Positions 60,552 to 64,000 of a stretch of 64,000 nucleotides of DNA are shown piece by piece (positions within the stretch are counted from its first letter, which is position 1; each line of letters opens with the position of its first letter). The DNA is from Climacteris rufus. Lineage: Eukaryota; Chordata; Aves; Passeriformes; Climacteridae. Location of the stretch: assembly GCA_013398175.1 (NCBI GenBank), contig VZRZ01007762.1:62001-126000 (forward strand), given 5' to 3'. The notes below the pieces were generated by a model, which worked only from the letters and a program-made list of their open reading frames with translations, ran no database searches and was not told the DNA's origin. Both the position numbers and the translations under genes were made by a program.

Positions 60552-63500
60552 AAATATGGGATTTTACCACAGCTCAGGCAGATGGTTCAGATATTGGAGG
60601 GAGAAGGTCAAGGGCATTGCCTTGGCTTTCTTCACACCAATCCTGAAGCTCAAAAGAAGCAGCTTCTGCCAAACGCTCTGCTACAATTGTGTTCATAGTT
60701 TACTTAATGAAAGGGCGTGAAACAGACGTCACAGATGTCAAAAGGACTGAAAACACTGGAGGCTTTCTTTCAGTCACGCTTGTAGGATGATATCTTTCTA
60801 AGATTTTCCTGGGAGACTACAGAAGAGGTTGAGTTTGCCAAAGAACAAGTGTGCGAGAACAATCCAAATAACCATGCAGTGCTTATCTTAAGTTATGTTT
60901 TACTAGCTAAACAACATAATTTGAATCACTAGCTTCATACCCTTCTTTCATAGATTATTAGATTTAAAAATATGTGTGAATATCATTTAACTTTAATGTG
61001 AACTCTTGTTTGTTAGCAATGCCTTACCAAGGATTTACTGACACGTAGTCATGACCATGCCTATGACATGCAGTGAAACAAAATCACATTTTTAGAAACG
61101 TAACCCACCTCAATCTAGAGTTTGTATCCCAATAGAGATATGTGAGATACTGAAGGTAGTTATAATAGTTTATTAGCATACCACACTTACTCAGGAAAAC
61201 TACACTTTCCTATTTCAATAGCTGGCTCTAGCTTTAGCAAATTGTGAATTGCCCACACAGACAACAAAGATTTCTACAGAGGCCATTTTAGTTACCTCTC
61301 TTCACGGTTTCAGCAGTAATTTCAAAATCTAAGTACAGACTAAATTAGATTGTTTTATTATGGTCTCATCCTTCTCCTCTCACTTACCAAAATCACCATG
61401 ACTTCCCTGCTGATATCTGAAATGCAGTTCCACTTTATAGAGGCGAGACCTGTATTTATAATTCCCAGTTGTATGCCTTTTCATTTAACTGAACGGGAAT
61501 GCATGCATGAATGTGTCTTAGCCAAATGAAAAACCTTACTATTTTAGTTACCATTCCAGCAACGCCTGCAAATGTTACATGTTTTGCCAGTATTCGTGTT
61601 TTCTTTCAGATCGTTGACAAGGTTTCCAGCAGACACAGTCAAAAGCAGCTCACTGTATGTGACTGCTGGTGGAAGTTCTGTTTATGATTATTTCTTTAGA
61701 TCTATCATGTAGCTAGAATTTAAGCTATTGAAATTATATTTTGATTTGCATGCTGTCAATACTTTTATTAAAGACTCTGGTTTCTGACTTCCACACCTTG
61801 AATAAGATTTGTGATATTTGATAGTGAAGCAGATCTGATGAAAATCTCCAAATTCTAATTCTAAAGGGTTGTGAAACAATGTAAATTTCTGAAGAGCTCT
61901 TAACAGAAAGTTCTGCCAAGTAAAGTTACAGACAGGAACAAAGAAAACTCGATTTTCCCTTTGTGGTCTTTATGCAGTAGGTTAATTTCTTAATTTATTA
62001 AGTAAGCTAATTTTAAAATGGTAAAACTCAAAGTTTTTGTGGTAGAAGTTCCTATCATGAACAAGAAAAAATTGGTTACTATGACAACTTAAAATTCTTT
62101 GGACCTCATTGCCTGATGTAACTTTCTAAACTTAGTCACTTTCACAAATTAAAAAAATTCAAGTAATAATTTGCCACAATCAATCCTTGTGCTTCAGGGG
62201 AAAATAATTGCACTTTAGGATCAGACTAAAAACCTTCCTCTAAATTATTTATACCTGATGTAAATGGACATTTGCACAAACATTCATTAGGTAAGTATCT
62301 GTGTATTACTAATGCAGCTATCACAAGCTCTTTGGAGTTTCATTTTCGAGGGGAAAAAAAGCATTGTGTTGGAAAGAACTACTTGGATTTTTGTTTGGTT
62401 GGATTTTTTCACACAGTTTTTGTAGGGGAAGCACAGAACTATATTGACAATGAGAGGAAAAAATCTGAAGCAGGGCTTCTGCCTAGGGACAATTCCCAAG
62501 CTAATAATTTTTGCACATTTCCTGTGAGGCACTCTTTGCATCCATATTGACAGTCTCTACAGCAAGAGACTGTAATTTTTGTTTGAATTTGAGGGCAGGA
62601 AGGAACTTATTTTAAAGTTCTAATAAAACAATAATTTCATAACAGAATTTTTAATGCAGCCTCCAATTTTATCTGTCAGACTGTAGATGCTGTCATCAGA
62701 AAAAGTCAGTCTATATAAAACAAAAGATATTTACTGAACTTTTGTAGGTTCTAACAGAGAGACTGAGTGAAACCAACAAAAGTGGTCATTTTAATGGAAA
62801 ATTCTAAAGGTAAGTCTTTTAGAAAGAAAATAATCTAGTATGATTGCAAACCTCCCATAAGGTTCTGAAAACTGAATTTGGTTTTGCATGCCTTTTATTG
62901 TTGTAATGGTTGTCACTGTTAATAAAACTGGCTCAATCTAGTAGATAATACTGTGACTGTACTATAATGCCTTATACATTTTCCAAGCTGCACATTAAGC
63001 TAATAATGTCATACTTCATGCTCTCACACAATGCAGAAAGTTACCAAGAATTTATGCGGAGCTCACAGTTATTTAACAGGCTAACTGGATTAGCCAGGAA
63101 GGAGAGTCTTTTGTTAGCTGAATTGGTTTGGCCATGTAAGTATTTACAATAAGAGATTTCTGCAGCTGCAAGCAAGAGTTTACTGCTGTGTGAGAAAGGA
63201 GAGAGACTTGGGTAGCCAATTAAGAGATGAAGTGTAGTGATTGCTCCAGGCAGGCAAAATGTCAACATCAATTTCAGGTTCCTCACATTAAACCAATCAG
63301 CAATAGACTTTGTTTCAGCTTCTGCTCTCTTGCAGGTTTTTGGTTAAATTAAATTTTATAAACAGGCAAATTGAACCGAGCCCTTCACCATTTTAAAGTA
63401 GGTTTCCTGCTTGTGCAAGTGAAGGTTAATAGGAAATGCAAATATCATATGCATACCAATAATTCTTTTAAAACATTTCACCTTCTGCACTGCCCTTCAA

Positions 63501-64000
63501 GTCAATTTCTTTCCATGTACAAGTACTTCACATTGAGTTCCCTAGAGTTTACCCATTTGAAAATATATAGGCAACATGAATACAAATTGTATTAAGTATT
63601 CCTGGTTTTTTAAGTGATACCCAAACAAGATATGTTGTCCAATTTCATTTATCTACGGAGATTTGATGGTTTCTGTAATTTAATCTTGTTTCTGAGCAAC
63701 TTCCCCTCCAACACACAGAAGTTGCACTTTCCAGCTCTTCTATTAAATTCCTAGTTGCTATAGGAAAACATCTGAGGAAGTGTTCTCAAAAAGTGGTATA
63801 GATATTCCCTTTCTCCTAGTATGTGTATATAGTGGGCTTCAAGGGTAGTTTCATTATTTTTTTCAGACAAACACTATCTCCCAAATACACCTGTTTCACA
63901 TTTCAAGTGTTTTGATTTTTTAGCCTTACTGGTGGTTTCCTGAGGAAACTGTCAGATTCTGGCTAGGTGCTTCCTAGCTCAGAATTCCTTGGTATCCTGC
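60552..64000. other. Gene-free AT-rich sequence
   Basis: No gene or transposon recognised to the end of the window. The longest frame is 92 codons (62272-62550) and has an overlapping antisense frame of 84 codons; neither has a motif. Confidence 0.45.

Overview
The window looks like gene-poor, AT-rich nuclear DNA from a bird. The repeat content is the evidence. There are several CR1 LINE fragments, some ending in the ATTCTRTG-type 3' tail. Three full-length ERVL-type LTRs share recognisable motifs, and several other long terminal repeats have target-site duplications. Family names come from memory of repeat families and were not searched. I see no host protein-coding gene. Open frames are short, lack any family signature, or lie inside repeats. 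I see no intact tRNA or rRNA gene and no CRISPR array.

Layout, left half. A CR1 tail (3761-3815) is followed by a 670-bp solo LTR with perfect 6-bp duplications (4192-4861). An antisense CR1 fragment (8222-8600), an LTR fragment (11089-11308) and a sense CR1 3' end (13678-14147) come next. Then comes the 5' end of an ERVL provirus (14679 to about 16300): an LTR, a primer-binding region, a gag remnant, an internal TTCC/TGCC microsatellite duplicated around an N, and a CR1 tail that landed inside it. A minus-strand LTR with 5-bp duplications lies at 18886-19516, and a further ERVL LTR at 24828-25396. Old CR1 pieces lie at 26950-27485 and 30928-31080, and a possible tRNA-derived SINE fossil at 33682-33745.

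Layout, right half. One long antisense CR1 (41605-43885) keeps endonuclease and late reverse-transcriptase segments. A 534-bp ERVL LTR sits inside it at 42210-42743. Then come a 1,071-bp LTR-like unit (44804-45874), a CpG-rich candidate LTR (47942-48570), a short plus-strand LTR (54311-54702), an ERVL U3 stub joined to an unexplained CpG-rich segment (54940-55277), a betaretrovirus-like gag matrix remnant with one in-frame stop (55508-55983), and a minus-strand LTR (60071-60545).

Nothing here forms a working system. The interest lies in retroelement archaeology (nested insertions, orphan gag, duplications that date insertions), in two or three CpG-rich blocks I cannot assign, and in two probable assembly joints (15748 and 36129-36159).
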